64,000 nt of DNA from assembly GCA_016715075.1 (NCBI GenBank), contig JADKBK010000042.1:1-64000 (forward strand). Reading direction: 5' to 3'. Below the pieces are notes generated by a model. It worked only from the letters and a program-made list of their open reading frames with translations, searched no databases and was not told the origin of the DNA. Numbering within the stretch: the stretch's first letter is position 1; every line of letters starts with the position of its first letter. Below, in pieces: positions 33,251-44,463 of this stretch. The translations under genes and the position numbers were made by a program. Source of the stretch: Bacteroidales bacterium (GTDB lineage: Bacteria > Bacteroidota > Bacteroidia > Bacteroidales > VadinHA17).

Positions 33251-34852
33251 TCAACCTATACAAGCTTTAATAAAACTGACAAACAGAGGATGAGGATTAA
33301 TAACTGTACTGCTGTATTCAGGATGAAACTGAACACCTATGAACCATTTATGCGCTGGGATCTCTATGATCTCCACAAGGTTAGATTCAGGGTTTATTCC
33401 AACCGGAATCATTCCGTTATTCCTGAAGTCATCAAGATACTTATCATTGAATTCGTAGCGGTGCCTGTGTCTTTCAACAATTTCTACAGACTTATATGCT
33501 GCATAGGCTTTTGAATCCTTACTAATAATGCATTTATAGCCTCCAAGCCTCATTGTTCCTCCTTTATCGATAATACTCTTTTGTTCTTCCATCAGGTCGA
33601 TAACGGGATATTTTGTTTTATGGTTAATTTCTGTTGAATGGGCTCCTTCTAAATGGAGAACATTCCTGGCAAATTCAATTACAGCGCATTGCATACCAAG
33701 GCAGATGCCCAGAAAGGGAATATTACTTTCTCTGGCATATTTAGCAGTAAGTATCTTCCCTTCAATTCCTCTCGATCCGAATCCGGGAGCGACAAGTATG
33801 CCGTCCAGGCCTCCTAAAATCTCAGACACATTTTTTTCAGTGATATCCTCGGAATGAATATACTCAACATCAATAGCGCATTCATTCATGGCTCCGCTGT
33901 GGATGAAAGACTCCGCTATTGATTTATAAGCATCGGGCAGTTCGACATATTTACCGACAAGTCCGATTTTGATGGAGTGTTTCGGATTCTTAAGCTTTGT
34001 CAGAAATTCTCTCCATTCAGTAAGCGGTGGTTCGCCACCTACCTCGAGTGAAAGTTTCCTGAGAACTGTTTCATCAAGTCCCTGCTCAAGCATTTTGATT
34101 GGCACCTCGTATATTGTTGAGACATCGACGGATTCAATAACTGCATGTTCTTCAACGTTGCAGAAAAGTGCAACTTTCCTTTTGAGATCTTCGTTAAGGT
34201 GTCTGTCTGTTCTGAGTACCAGAATATCAGGTTGTATTCCCGTCTCCAGTAACTCCTTTACAGAATGTTGTGTAGGCTTGGTCTTTGATTCTCCTGTTGA
34301 CGGCAGGTAAGGAACAAGCGTCAGGTGAATGACAATACAGTTCTGGCTTCCGAGCTCCCACTTAAGCTGACGGACGGATTCAATATAGGGAAGCGATTCA
34401 ATATCACCTACAGTTCCTCCTATCTCAGTTATTACAATATCAAATTTATTTCCTGAGCTGACAAGCTTTATCCTCCTTTTTATTTCATCTGTAATATGAG
34501 GGATAACCTGAACCGTTTTTCCCAGGTAATCGCCTTTTCTTTCCTTGTTAATTACAGACTGGTATATACGTCCGGTTGTAACATTGTTTGCCTGGCTGGT
34601 GGGGACATTGAGAAACCTTTCATAATGTCCCAGGTCAAGGTCTGTTTCTGCTCCGTCAAGGGTAACATAACACTCTCCATGCTCATAAGGGTTAAGTGTT
34701 CCAGGGTCTACATTTATATACGGATCAAGCTTCTGAATACTTACAGAGTAGCCCCTGGCCTGAAGAAGCTTTGCAAGAGATGCAGAAATAATTCCTTTTC
34801 CCAGTGAAGAAGTAACTCCTCCTGTAACGAATACGTATTTAACGTCGTTCAA
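33251..34852 (-). CDS. pyrG: CTP synthase
   Basis: A 533-residue CTP synthase, converting UTP to CTP with glutamine as nitrogen donor. The N-terminal synthetase domain has VFVTGGVTSSLGKGIISASLA (P-loop) and LDPYINVDPGTLNPYEHGECYVTLDGAETDLDLGHYERF. The C-terminal glutamine amidotransferase domain has the nucleophile in PFLGICLGMQCAVIEFARN and the His-Glu pair in GVQFHPEYSS. The length matches the family. It lies between the DUF349 gene and yidC on the same strand. Confidence 0.97.
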   Translation of the reverse strand: MNDVKYVFVTGGVTSSLGKGIISASLAKLLQARGYSVSIQKLDPYINVDPGTLNPYEHGECYVTLDGAETDLDLGHYERFLNVPTSQANNVTTGRIYQSVINKERKGDYLGKTVQVIPHITDEIKRRIKLVSSGNKFDIVITEIGGTVGDIESLPYIESVRQLKWELGSQNCIVIHLTLVPYLPSTGESKTKPTQHSVKELLETGIQPDILVLRTDRHLNEDLKRKVALFCNVEEHAVIESVDVSTIYEVPIKMLEQGLDETVLRKLSLEVGGEPPLTEWREFLTKLKNPKHSIKIGLVGKYVELPDAYKSIAESFIHSGAMNECAIDVEYIHSEDITEKNVSEILGGLDGILVAPGFGSRGIEGKILTAKYARESNIPFLGICLGMQCAVIEFARNVLHLEGAHSTEINHKTKYPVIDLMEEQKSIIDKGGTMRLGGYKCIISKDSKAYAAYKSVEIVERHRHRYEFNDKYLDDFRNNGMIPVGINPESNLVEIIEIPAHKWFIGVQFHPEYSSTVINPHPLFVSFIKACIG

Positions 34853-34891
34853 TGCGAATAATTTTATATTAAATATATGAATTCAAAGCAA

Positions 34892-36883
34892 TTAGTCATC
34901 AAGTCCCGATTGATCAATCATCTTGACCTTCTCCTCAAGTGTCTTGATCAGTTTCTTTGCACTTTCAATTTTATCTTCAACCTCTCGTATCATAGTGGTT
35001 GCATTAGTTGATTTTGCAAAAAAGCCGATATTATTCTCCCATAAGACTATATCACTCTCAAGCTGTTTGATTTTCGTAAAAAACTTATCCCGTTCATTCC
35101 TTACTTTACGTGAGGCTTTAGGATTTGCTTTAAGATTATCGAGCTTAGTCCTGTATTTAAGGATACTTTTATCATCATCACCAATTTTCAGCTTGTCAAA
35201 TTCTTTATTAAGAGCATTACGGTATTTATTGGTGATCTCATCCTTCATATTAAACGGCACAAAACCGATGTCTGTCCATTTTCTCTGTAGTTCCTTAAGT
35301 CTTTCGAAAGCAGCCTGAACATCAGAACCGGGTTCAAATTTTTCAAGCTCCTCAATTATAGCCAGTTTAGCCTTAAGGTTATCTTCATAAGAAGTATCGA
35401 GGTCGGTGAAGAATTCTGTTTTCCGGTTAAAGAAGTGGTCGCAAGCTTTTCTGAACCGTTTCCAGCTTCTTTCAGATTGTTTTCGTGGGACAGGTCCAAT
35501 CTCCTTCCACTCTTTCTGAAGTTTGATCAGAGCATCGGAGGTAGCTTTCCATTCGGTACTCTCCTGCAGCGCTTCGGCCTGAACACATAATTCTGTTTTT
35601 CTCAGAAGGTTATTAAGCTGAATCTCTTTATTATCAGCATAAAATGTTCTTTTCTTTTCAAAAAAAGCATCACAGGCTTCACGGAACCTCTGGTAGACCT
35701 TATTATTTTGTTTTTTCGGTGCAAAACCTATTGTTCGCCATATTTTCTGTAACTCAACAACCTTGTCAGCTTTCTCATCAAAATCCCTGAAATTCTTTAC
35801 TTCAAGCTTATTAATGGCTTCCACCTCTTCACAGAGAGCGATCTTTGCATCAAGATTGGTGCGTTGTTCATCTTTCTGTTTCTCAAAATATTCGTGGTGC
35901 CTTTTATTTATCTGTGCAGTTGCTTCCTTGAATCTCTCCCATATATCGTTTTTTGATTCAATAGGAACCGGGCCTATTTCACGCCACTGGTTATGAAAGT
36001 CCTGCAGCGCCCTGAAAGCATTAACAGGATTAGGCTCAAGAAGAAGTTCTTCAGCTCTTTCACATAACCTGATCTTTACTTCAAGATTTTTTTTCAGATC
36101 AAGATCTCTCAGCTCTTTATTGATCTTAATATAGTCGTAGAAGATCTCAACGTAATGATGATAATTTTCCCACAGGTCCTTCAGGGCAGTCTGAGGTACA
36201 ACACCAACTGAATGCCAGTCGTTCTGAAGGGCTCTGAATTCGTGAAAAGTTTTATTTATTGATTCCTCACGGTTGACAAGATCCTTAATCTTATCAATAA
36301 TATCGTATTTCTTTTTAAGATTATCGTATTTTTCAGCCTCCTGAACCTTATTGTAATCAGTTCGTTTCTCACGATATTTTTCAAGGAGATGTTTTACCCT
36401 GGCATCATCAGGATCAACCCATGCCCTGTACTCTTCTATTTTACCACCGCCACTGAGAAATTTGTTTTTTCTTTCCTCTGATTCAAGCTTTAACTTTTTA
36501 TAGAACAGAATTCTGAGCCTGTCGATATCATCCCTGATCTCGGCCGGTGGACGGTTTTCGATCAGAAGAACTAATGTGTCCAGAAGTTCATGTTTACTGT
36601 AACCGGAATAATCGACCTGAGGAAGTTCGAGATCATCAAAGGTATGTTCTTCCTCCGCTTTTGGATTATCATGTTCATCCGGAACAGGTGTAACTTCAGC
36701 TAAAATCTTCTCCTCCTTTTCAGTTACATCCATTTGTTGATTATTTTCTGTTTCAACGGATTCATTGGGAGAATCTTGTTCAGGCGTTTCTTGTGCAACA
36801 GTGGCATCCTCAGTTCCGGCAGCAAAATCATTTGCCCCGAATTGTTCTTCACGAACAGAGTCATCCGGATTTTTTTTTGTCAT
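34892..36883 (-). CDS. DUF349 repeat protein
   Basis: A protein of about 663 residues from the ATG at 36883; the frame opens two codons earlier at a TTG. The first 100 residues are acidic and low-complexity (ETENNQQMDVTEKEEKILAE). The rest consists of about seven DUF349 units, each a coiled-coil helix pair with a tryptophan pattern such as WREIGPVPIESKNDIWERFKEA, WRTIGFAPKKQNNKVYQRFREACDAFF and WKEIGPVPRKQSERSWKRFRKACDHFF. DUF349 proteins are cytoplasmic, and in Proteobacteria and Actinobacteria their roles are poorly defined. The neighbour pyrG, 39 bases downstream, suggests co-transcription. Confidence 0.85.
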   Translation of the reverse strand: MTKKNPDDSVREEQFGANDFAAGTEDATVAQETPEQDSPNESVETENNQQMDVTEKEEKILAEVTPVPDEHDNPKAEEEHTFDDLELPQVDYSGYSKHELLDTLVLLIENRPPAEIRDDIDRLRILFYKKLKLESEERKNKFLSGGGKIEEYRAWVDPDDARVKHLLEKYREKRTDYNKVQEAEKYDNLKKKYDIIDKIKDLVNREESINKTFHEFRALQNDWHSVGVVPQTALKDLWENYHHYVEIFYDYIKINKELRDLDLKKNLEVKIRLCERAEELLLEPNPVNAFRALQDFHNQWREIGPVPIESKNDIWERFKEATAQINKRHHEYFEKQKDEQRTNLDAKIALCEEVEAINKLEVKNFRDFDEKADKVVELQKIWRTIGFAPKKQNNKVYQRFREACDAFFEKKRTFYADNKEIQLNNLLRKTELCVQAEALQESTEWKATSDALIKLQKEWKEIGPVPRKQSERSWKRFRKACDHFFNRKTEFFTDLDTSYEDNLKAKLAIIEELEKFEPGSDVQAAFERLKELQRKWTDIGFVPFNMKDEITNKYRNALNKEFDKLKIGDDDKSILKYRTKLDNLKANPKASRKVRNERDKFFTKIKQLESDIVLWENNIGFFAKSTNATTMIREVEDKIESAKKLIKTLEEKVKMIDQSGLDD

Positions 36884-37146
36884 AATCAATCCTTTAATGG
36901 TTCAGCATGTTATCAGAAATCAGCGTCATGGCAATCCATGAATATTTCAGGATACGAAAATATTGAAATATTTAATAAAACTCAAGGGTTTGGCATAAAT
37001 AAATATGAGAATCAGTTATTAAGAGGCTGCCGGTTCAAATGAAATCCGCACTCTGATGAGACTTTTAGGTACAGATTTTTGACATACTTCTGAGATGGAT
37101 ATTTAAATGGTCAGCCTTATAAAAATCATTAATAAAACAGGGCAAA
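36884..37146. other. Intergenic, nothing recognised
   Basis: About 260 bases separating the DUF349 gene from the end of the exporter operon. It is AT-rich, and I saw no hairpin of note, no small peptide frame with a GG motif, and no repeat. Confidence 0.5.
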
Positions 37147-38454
37147 TCACTCTTTCAGGGCAGCATAACTTTTATTTCTTGAAATCATATACCTGAACGG
37201 ATTGATAATCTTCTGCAGGAGCCTTATATCTTCTGTGATGATTTCAGCTGTTCCCTGCATATTCTGTGTAAAATCAAGTTTCAATCCATAGAGTGTTGTA
37301 AGTCCATCCGGCAGATCAATCTCAATAATATATGAATCCAGTGAAGGAACAAGTGATATTGATTTGATAATACCTCTTACCATTCCGTATTCGAGATAAG
37401 GATAACCACTGAGCTTAATATTAACCTTTTGACCAGGCTTCACTTTTCCGGAACGCTGCATTTTCAGATTTATCCTTCCCAGGTAATTACCAGTTTCAAG
37501 TGGTACTACAGTCATTACGGGTTCATCTTTCACTACCGACTGATTTGCGTTCCAGAATCTGGTAAAGGAAACTGTTCCGGCTACCGGTGATATGAGTGTA
37601 TAGGTATTTTCCCAGATTTTCAGCCTGGCATTAAGATTCATAAAAGATTCATTCAGAACAGAGACAAGTTTCTCCTTCTCTTCGATCTTTTTAATATTAT
37701 AATCCTGCAGCAGCTGACGTTTTTCGGACATCTCTATTGATTTTTGGGAGTGGTCGAGCCGTACCTGCTGCAGTTCAATATCCTGGCGGATTAGTAACTG
37801 ATGTGACCTTTCAAGTTCGCTTTCGGGTATTACCTTGCTAACAAAAAGCAGAGAGTCTCTCCTGAATTTTCTGTATTCAAGCTTCTGATTCTCAGAGAAC
37901 AATTTCTCCTTTACTACCAGCCGGTTGATATACTCCTGTATTCCTCTGATCTCTGCAGTAAGGGAGGCAATCTTATTTCCGTAAAAATCATTGGTGATAT
38001 AGTTATTCAGATCTGAAAGATTCTTAAGAAACAATCCGTAAACCTCCTGAAGTTCACCGAGCTGCGAAAAGCCCGGCAGTGATTTTGAGATCATTATTTC
38101 CGGTGTCCGGATAGTATCCACTGTTTGTTTCAGAAGCTTTATCTGATCAATAGAGGCAGTAGTTTCCATAACTGCCAGCAATTGACCGGCGGAGACATTC
38201 TCCTTCTCTTTGACATAAATATATTTTATGTTACCTGTTATCTTTGTTACAAGTGTTACAGGAGGATTAGAGGTTGTAATCTCGACAGGAGCGGGAATTG
38301 TATCAGGGTACCTGATAAGCCAGGCAAAAAGTATGAACAGGACGAAGACAGCTACCATAACACCTGTTCCCCATCTGAGTATCCTGCGCGGAGGATTTCC
38401 CATGATCTCTTTAACAGGATCGGAATATAGTATTTCAGGTTTCCGGCTATTCAT
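37147..38454 (-). CDS. HlyD-family adaptor of the peptide exporter
   Basis: A 435-residue membrane fusion protein. A single helix (WGTGVMVAVFVLFILFAWLI, about 30-50) anchors it in the inner membrane, with a short cytoplasmic head. The periplasmic part has a lipoyl-like half (GNIKYIYVKEKENVSAGQLLAVMETTASI), a long coiled-coil hairpin (about 90-260), the second lipoyl half (SPVAGTVSFTRFWN) and a beta-barrel domain (GRINLKMQRSGKVKPGQKVNIKLSGYPY). It is encoded 8 bases after the C39 ABC exporter, the usual partner gene for double-glycine peptide export. It would link the exporter to a TolC-type outer-membrane channel encoded elsewhere, such as the 60031 gene or a homologue. Confidence 0.88.
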   Translation of the reverse strand: MNSRKPEILYSDPVKEIMGNPPRRILRWGTGVMVAVFVLFILFAWLIRYPDTIPAPVEITTSNPPVTLVTKITGNIKYIYVKEKENVSAGQLLAVMETTASIDQIKLLKQTVDTIRTPEIMISKSLPGFSQLGELQEVYGLFLKNLSDLNNYITNDFYGNKIASLTAEIRGIQEYINRLVVKEKLFSENQKLEYRKFRRDSLLFVSKVIPESELERSHQLLIRQDIELQQVRLDHSQKSIEMSEKRQLLQDYNIKKIEEKEKLVSVLNESFMNLNARLKIWENTYTLISPVAGTVSFTRFWNANQSVVKDEPVMTVVPLETGNYLGRINLKMQRSGKVKPGQKVNIKLSGYPYLEYGMVRGIIKSISLVPSLDSYIIEIDLPDGLTTLYGLKLDFTQNMQGTAEIITEDIRLLQKIINPFRYMISRNKSYAALKE

Positions 38455-38462
38455 TTGTGTTT

Positions 38463-40649
38463 TCAGTTTCCCAGTTCAAGCTGATTCTTAACAAGATTAA
38501 AATATGAGCCGTTTTTCCGTATAAGCGATTCATGGGTTCCTGTTTCAACTATTCTTCCTCCATCGAGTACAACGATTTTATCAGCATTTCTCACAGTGCT
38601 TAAACGGTGTGCCACTACAAGGACTGTTTTACCTTCAAAAAAATCTGACAGGTTTTCCACAATTACCTTCTCGTTATTGGCATCAAGAGAGTTTGTGGCT
38701 TCATCAAAGATGATTATTTCAGGATTTTTATAGACTACGCGGGCAATGAGCAGGCGTTGTTTCTGTCCTTCACTCAGGCCATGGCCGCTGGCTCCTATTT
38801 TCGTATTATAACTGAGAGGAAGCGACTCAATAAATCCTTTTATATTAGCAGTTTCAGCTGCTTTCAACAGTCTGTCTATGTCAATCTCTTCAGTTCCCGG
38901 GGCAATATTGAATGCTATTGTATCCGGAAACAGAAATCCATCCTGCATTACAGCTCCTACCTTTTCCCTCCATATTCTGAGACTGAGATTTGTCAGTCTT
39001 GTATCTCCTATAAGGATCTCTCCCGTCACAGGCTTATAAAATCCAAGAAGCATTTTCAGAAGTGTCGTTTTTCCGCTACCGCTGGTACCGACTATTGCAG
39101 TTATTTTATTCTCTTCAATAAATAAGTCTATATCCTTAAGGGCGTATGGTGATCTGGGGCCTTCATACTGATAGGACAGGTTATTTATATAGATATCTTT
39201 CTTGTCGGGCAGTTTGCGGACTTTCATCTCAGGATCGGGCTCTTCGTTATCCATATGGTGCACTTCAGCAAGGCGATCCAGACTCATTTTGGCATCCTGG
39301 GCAATGCGGAAGAAACCAATGATCTGACTTACAGGAACATTTATCTGGCCTATTATGAACTGAACTGCCAGCATCATACCAAGGGTCATAGTCCCATTAA
39401 GTACCGATGTAGCAGCCATTATTGTTATAAGGACATTGGTTATTTCATTAATAAAGGTCGCACCGGCTGACTGGTACTGAATCAGTCCCAATCCCCTTAC
39501 TTTAAGACCGAAAAGCGAAGCCTGGATCTTTTCCCAATCCCATCTCATTGCGACCTCACTCTGTGTAAGTTTGATCTCCTGCATGCCATTCACAATGTTG
39601 ATCAGCTTGCTGCCAGAGAGTGACATCTTCCGGAAACGCTCCTGATCCAGTCTTCCCCTTGCTTTCATAAAGAGGGAAACCCAAATAATATAGAGTATTG
39701 TCCCGGCCAGAAATAATCCAAGTATCTTAATACTGAATATTGCAAGGACAATACCGAAAACGACCATATTAAAAAATGAGAATAAGATTGAAAGACTGGC
39801 TGAGGTAAGGAAATCCTCAATCCTGTTATTATCCTCAATCCGCTGAAGTATATCTCCTGTCAGTTTGGTATCAAAAAATGCGACAGGCAATGACATAAGT
39901 TTCTGAAGAAAGCCTGAGATTATTGCCACGTTAACCCTGGAACCTATATGCAGAAGCAGCCAGCTTCGTATAAACTCGACTGACATTCTGCCAAAAACAA
40001 GTGCAAGCTGGGCAAAGAGTATAAGGTAAATAAAGCCTATATCATTATTATTCAAACCTATATCAACAATTGACTGGGTAAGGAAAGGTATTAAAAGCTG
40101 AATACAGCTTCCCAGCAGCAACCCAAGAATTAGCTGCAGGAAATATTTCCTGTACAAGTGGAAATATTTAAAGAGGAATCTGAATCCATTTGCAGCATCC
40201 TGATCACTATCTTCGTCATACAGTGCAGGTGTAGGCTCAATAATAAGAACAAGGCCAACAGGCTTTCCATCAGCCATTGTGGATGCCCAGTTTCTTATGA
40301 ATTCTTCATGACTGTATTTTACATGTCCCACGGCCGGATCGGCAACCCATATCTTGTCTGCGCTTATTTTGTAAACAACTATAAAATGTTTTTGCCTCCA
40401 GAACACAATACATGGCAAAGGAACATTCTCACTGAGCATTTCAAATGGAATTTTCACTCCTATGGTATGGAACCCGAGGGAGTCGGCTGCTTCAGACAAA
40501 CCAAGAAATGATACCCCTTCCCTGGTGATATAACATCTCTTCCTGAGTGATTCCAGTGAAAAACTCTTTTTGTAATATGCTGCAATCATCTTTAGACAGG
40601 ATGGACCGCAGTCCATTCCATCAGGTTGTTTCACAAAGGGGAAAGACAT
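38463..40649 (-). CDS. C39-peptidase ABC exporter (double-glycine peptide processing)
   Basis: A 728-residue peptidase-containing ABC transporter. The N-terminal C39 domain has the complete active site: oxyanion Gln8 and nucleophile Cys14 in KQPDGMDCGPSCLK, His88 in WRQKHFIVV and Asp104 in VADPAVGH. Six membrane helices follow (about 160-430). The ATPase has Walker A GTSGSGKTTLLKM, signature LSEGQKQR, Walker B IIIFDEATNS and the switch His AHRLS. Such proteins cut a leader after Gly-Gly and export the remaining peptide. The likely substrate is the 44-residue precursor at 44709. It is the first gene of a two-gene operon with HlyD and is divergent from the ECF sigma gene at 40801. Confidence 0.93.
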   Translation of the reverse strand: MSFPFVKQPDGMDCGPSCLKMIAAYYKKSFSLESLRKRCYITREGVSFLGLSEAADSLGFHTIGVKIPFEMLSENVPLPCIVFWRQKHFIVVYKISADKIWVADPAVGHVKYSHEEFIRNWASTMADGKPVGLVLIIEPTPALYDEDSDQDAANGFRFLFKYFHLYRKYFLQLILGLLLGSCIQLLIPFLTQSIVDIGLNNNDIGFIYLILFAQLALVFGRMSVEFIRSWLLLHIGSRVNVAIISGFLQKLMSLPVAFFDTKLTGDILQRIEDNNRIEDFLTSASLSILFSFFNMVVFGIVLAIFSIKILGLFLAGTILYIIWVSLFMKARGRLDQERFRKMSLSGSKLINIVNGMQEIKLTQSEVAMRWDWEKIQASLFGLKVRGLGLIQYQSAGATFINEITNVLITIMAATSVLNGTMTLGMMLAVQFIIGQINVPVSQIIGFFRIAQDAKMSLDRLAEVHHMDNEEPDPEMKVRKLPDKKDIYINNLSYQYEGPRSPYALKDIDLFIEENKITAIVGTSGSGKTTLLKMLLGFYKPVTGEILIGDTRLTNLSLRIWREKVGAVMQDGFLFPDTIAFNIAPGTEEIDIDRLLKAAETANIKGFIESLPLSYNTKIGASGHGLSEGQKQRLLIARVVYKNPEIIIFDEATNSLDANNEKVIVENLSDFFEGKTVLVVAHRLSTVRNADKIVVLDGGRIVETGTHESLIRKNGSYFNLVKNQLELGN

Positions 40650-40800
40650 TTTATTTTCCGGAAATATATATTTTGCAGGTAAAGATATTTATATTTTTAG
40701 TTAAGAATTGTGAAGTCATGATAAAATCACAACATGGCAAACTATTAACCGGTTTTGGATCAGGGAAATATTATATTTGCCAATTGATTCTTACTGTCGG

Positions 40801-41370
40801 ATGAGTATTTTCAGAAAAATACCGGATTCAAAAATAATTGAAGGCATACGGCTTCAGGATGATAAGATCCTGAACTGGTTATATGACAGCTATTTGCCTG
40901 CAATAAAGAATCATGTGTTAAAGAACAGCGGTTCTATTGATGATGTTTCTGATGTATTTCAGGATTCAATAATTGTTCTCTACAGGCAGATAACTGAAGA
41001 AAATCTTAATCTTACAACCGACCTGAAAGGTTATTTCTTCGGCATTGCACGTAATGTCTGGAGTGCCCAGTTAAGAAAAAATCAAAAAAGTACCGCACTG
41101 GATATTGATATTCCGGATGATGAACCCGATGAATATTCAGACCCTTTGATGGAAAGGGTGGTGAGCAGGGCGTTTGAGAAACTCAAGCCTGATCAGCAGC
41201 TGATTCTGAGTCTGTTTTCTGAGGGCTATTCTTATGAAGATATTGCAGTTAAGATGAATCTTAAGAATGAATTATACGCACGAAGGAAAAAATATCTTTG
41301 CAAGGAGGCTCTGCTTGATCTTGTAAAGGGTGATGAGGAATATCAGGAATTTCTGCGCCTCCAGAAATAA
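40801..41370 (+). CDS. ECF-type RNA polymerase sigma factor
   Basis: From the ATG at 40801 (the frame opens eight codons upstream at 40777) the protein has about 189 residues. Region 2 is visible as DDKILNWLYDSYLPAIKNHVLK, VSDVFQDSIIVLYRQI and LKGYFFGIARNVWSAQLRK. Region 4 is FEKLKPDQQLILSLFSEGYSYEDIAVKMNLKNELYARRKKYLCKEAL, whose helix-turn-helix recognises the -35-like element. It is a short ECF factor without a sensory extension. It reads away from the exporter operon and overlaps the end of the CHAT gene by 28 bases, in convergent orientation. The anti-sigma-like TPR protein at 45328 is the likeliest antagonist. Target promoters are unknown; the peptide gene is a candidate. Confidence 0.85.
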   Translation: MSIFRKIPDSKIIEGIRLQDDKILNWLYDSYLPAIKNHVLKNSGSIDDVSDVFQDSIIVLYRQITEENLNLTTDLKGYFFGIARNVWSAQLRKNQKSTALDIDIPDDEPDEYSDPLMERVVSRAFEKLKPDQQLILSLFSEGYSYEDIAVKMNLKNELYARRKKYLCKEALLDLVKGDEEYQEFLRLQK

Positions 41371-44300
41371 ACTAAAACCACTGCAGATATAGCTGTTACT
41401 GCCAGAGCAAGTAAAATGTATGAATGTCTTGAATAATATAATGGACGGTTGTCACCATAAACAACAAGCGACGACCAGAAATAGGGATGTGACCTAAGCT
41501 GGTCTGCATTGTGAAGATAACTCAACCTGGCTCGCCTCAGTGCTGCGCTTTTGGTGTATCCGGCTTTAAGGTTATCATAAAATCTTTTGACAATGTCTGT
41601 GCCCGACTTATCTTCAATTTCCCACATAGCCATAACTACCGATTCACTGCCTGAATACATAAATCCGCGTGCAAGGCTTAAGATACCCTCCCCGGAAGAC
41701 AGAAAACCCGCTCCTGAGTTGCATGAACTCAGGACCACCATTTTTGCCTTCAGAGGAATACTGTAGACCTCATAGGTTTTAAGAAATCTGTCATCGGCGG
41801 TATCATTTTCTGAACTGAATATCAATGTGGAATACATTGGATCCTTATCGTTCAAAACAGTATGCATTGCAAGATGGATAATATCGTATTTCCCTGATTC
41901 ATTTTTATAGACGGCTTCCTTAGCTTCCTCGTTCTCGTATAATGTCCCGTTTGTCAGATCAGAAACATATTCTGCCTCCTGCTTGGCATAAGGAAGATCA
42001 GGAAGCATCCCGTTAGTCATCTGTCGGTTCATCAGCACTGATCCAATATTGATTGGTTCAGAATAACTAGGAGCAAAAGCTATCAGCCGGTTACTTATGC
42101 TTCTCACCTTTTTCATGGATTCTGCCATAAAAGTAACAGAATAGGTATATGAAATATCAAATTCATTCATCAGATAATTAATCTGATTATACAGCATCCT
42201 GTCGTTTGCGGAGGGAGATGCTGGAATAGTTTCGAAAGGAATATAGGAAAGAATATTATCAGGAGAGATCAATAGTTTTCTGGAGATAAGGAAAGGTCTG
42301 ATTGGTTCGACGATCTTACGATACAAACGATAGCCAATCTGCTGAAAATTCTCAAATGCCACCCTTGCATTTCCGGAGGAAGAGGGCATTGCAAGCAGAG
42401 CCCTGAATTCCCTTATATCAGCATAAAAATTGCTGTCAACCGGAATTACAAGAAGTTCCCTGTTTTTTCTGTTGGCCACAAAAATATATAACAGAGTGTC
42501 CGAAGCAACATAATTTATATAGTTGCCATTTCTTCCTATCACACCTGATATCTCATCCAATTTTGTTACTGTTGTATTATATTTTAGTGCAAAATAATCG
42601 GGGTATTTTTTTTCAAAAACATTCACCAGCGAATCTTTCATCAAAGTAGTTGCAAGTATTTTCTCACTCCATGTTTTTATCAGGATTGTATCAGGCCTGT
42701 CCTCCTGTACCTCTTCATCTATCTTTGCATTCATGAGATTAATTTCGCTCCTGAGTTTCTTTTCCAGATTGGCAAGATCAAAAGGAATACTAAACTGTGA
42801 AGCGTTTAATTCCCTTGTAGCAGCAAGCAAACCTGCTACCTTACTCTTTTCGAGATACTCAAAGGCCTCTTCAAGATAATCTCTATTGCCGGAGATATTA
42901 TACAGAAGATTAAAATCCCTTATGGCATTAAGATAAGAAATGCGGTAGTTATCGCCCAGAATAAGCCTGCTGTCGTCTTCACTTATATTAATACGTAACT
43001 TTTCAAGTACTCCTACTATCAGTTTTGCAGTAGATGATGCAGTCTTAAGAATTTCGGTATCCTGAGTTTTATTGTATATATTCCACAAAACCAGATATTT
43101 CAACTGCACGAATTTAAGAGAAGTTTTTTCCACTTTAATTGACTCCAAAGGTGGATTCATTAAAAAGATCTTTTTCAATCAATTCCTTTCCTCCCATTTC
43201 CCTGCCGGCGAATAAAATAGATTGTATTACGTCAAGGGCTTTGTAATTGTCACCATTATCCGCAAGAGCTGTTGCATACCCTAGATACAGAGGCACTTTA
43301 AGGAACAGATTGGTGTGATTTTTATTGAGATAATCAAGACAGAGAGTAAAATATTCGAGTGATTTTTTGTTGGTAATATTAAATTCCCGCAGATATTCGG
43401 CGTAATTAAACAGCGCAATAAAATATAAAGGAGATTCTTCTCCGTTATGTTCACGTGCTCTTATCACAGCCTGTCTCAGCAAATATTCCCCTCTCATTTT
43501 ACTGCCATCCAATGCAAGGATAATGGCATAGTTGTTGATAAAACTATATGCCGGCTCAGAATTAGTTGACAGGGCCATATCAAGTCCTTTCTGATAAAAT
43601 TCTGCCGATTTTGTAAGTAATCCAAGGTATCGGTAAGTCATTGCCAGGTTACCCAAAACAGCGGAGTAGTTCTCATCTTTCTGAAGCCTGCTGTCACTGT
43701 AAACTGACACAAATTTTTCCAGGTAGACTTTAGCTTTTGTATAGTCCGCGGTACGAAGGTACAATACGCCAAGGTTGCTATAAAATCCTGCCAGGTCAGC
43801 CTGGTCAATTGTCCCGGGATTTTTTCCTGAAATATTCAGAGCAACATTTGAATATTCAATTGCTTTTTCATAATCAAGAAGACCGATGCAGGCTGTGGTT
43901 AGATTAAAATATGTCTGGATCGACAATGGGCTCATTTCTCCATAAATCTTTTTTTCTACTTCAAGTGAGCTTTCAGAATAACGTCTCTGCCCTTCATAAT
44001 CTCCAATTCCAAAATATGCTATTCCCAGATTATAAAGTGTTTTTGCATATCTCTCATCTGATTCATTATGGCTCTCCTTATAGGCAGCAGTAGATTCAAG
44101 GAATTTAATTGCCTCACCAAATCTTTTTTCCTTCAGACAGTAGACTCCGAGCAGATAAGTTGCTGTTGATAACTGCTCACTATCGGCATTTCCTGCTGAT
44201 TTTACGCTGCGGTCCAGTTTCTCTGCAACAATTTTGGTTTTAACCGGATCACCTGTGATAAGAGAGCTAAGCATTGCTTTATTCAGCGCATCCATTGATT

Positions 44301-44463
44301 CATGGTCTGCATCAATATACTTACTGTCATTGCTGTCAAAAAGAGTTAAAGAACAAGTCGTTACAGAGCACAGATATCCACTGTTGCCTGCCAGTGAAAA
44401 TATAGGACCGGCAAACAGTACTAAAATAAATGTCATTCTTACAATAAGACAATACTTACTCAT
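41343..44463 (-). CDS. TPR-CHAT (caspase-like) protein, exported and membrane-anchored; one frameshift
   Basis: A single protein of about 1040 residues split by a shift between 43138 and 43165 (one extra base or two missing). The start is taken at 44463, giving a signal peptide MSKYCLIVRMTFILVLFAG. About ten TPR units follow (for example YAKTLYNLGIAYFGIGDYEGQ, ADLAGFYSNLGVLYLRTADYTKA). The C-terminal third is a CHAT domain with catalytic His in IIHLAMHTVLND and Cys in VVLSSCNSGAGFLSSGEG (Cys codon 41721-41723). The protein ends in a membrane helix YILLALAVTAISAVVLVYFW and RRR. This topology puts the TPR and protease domains in the periplasm. CHAT domains are caspase-fold proteases in other systems; here the substrate is unknown, and the anti-sigma protein or the GG peptide are candidates. 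Confidence 0.85.
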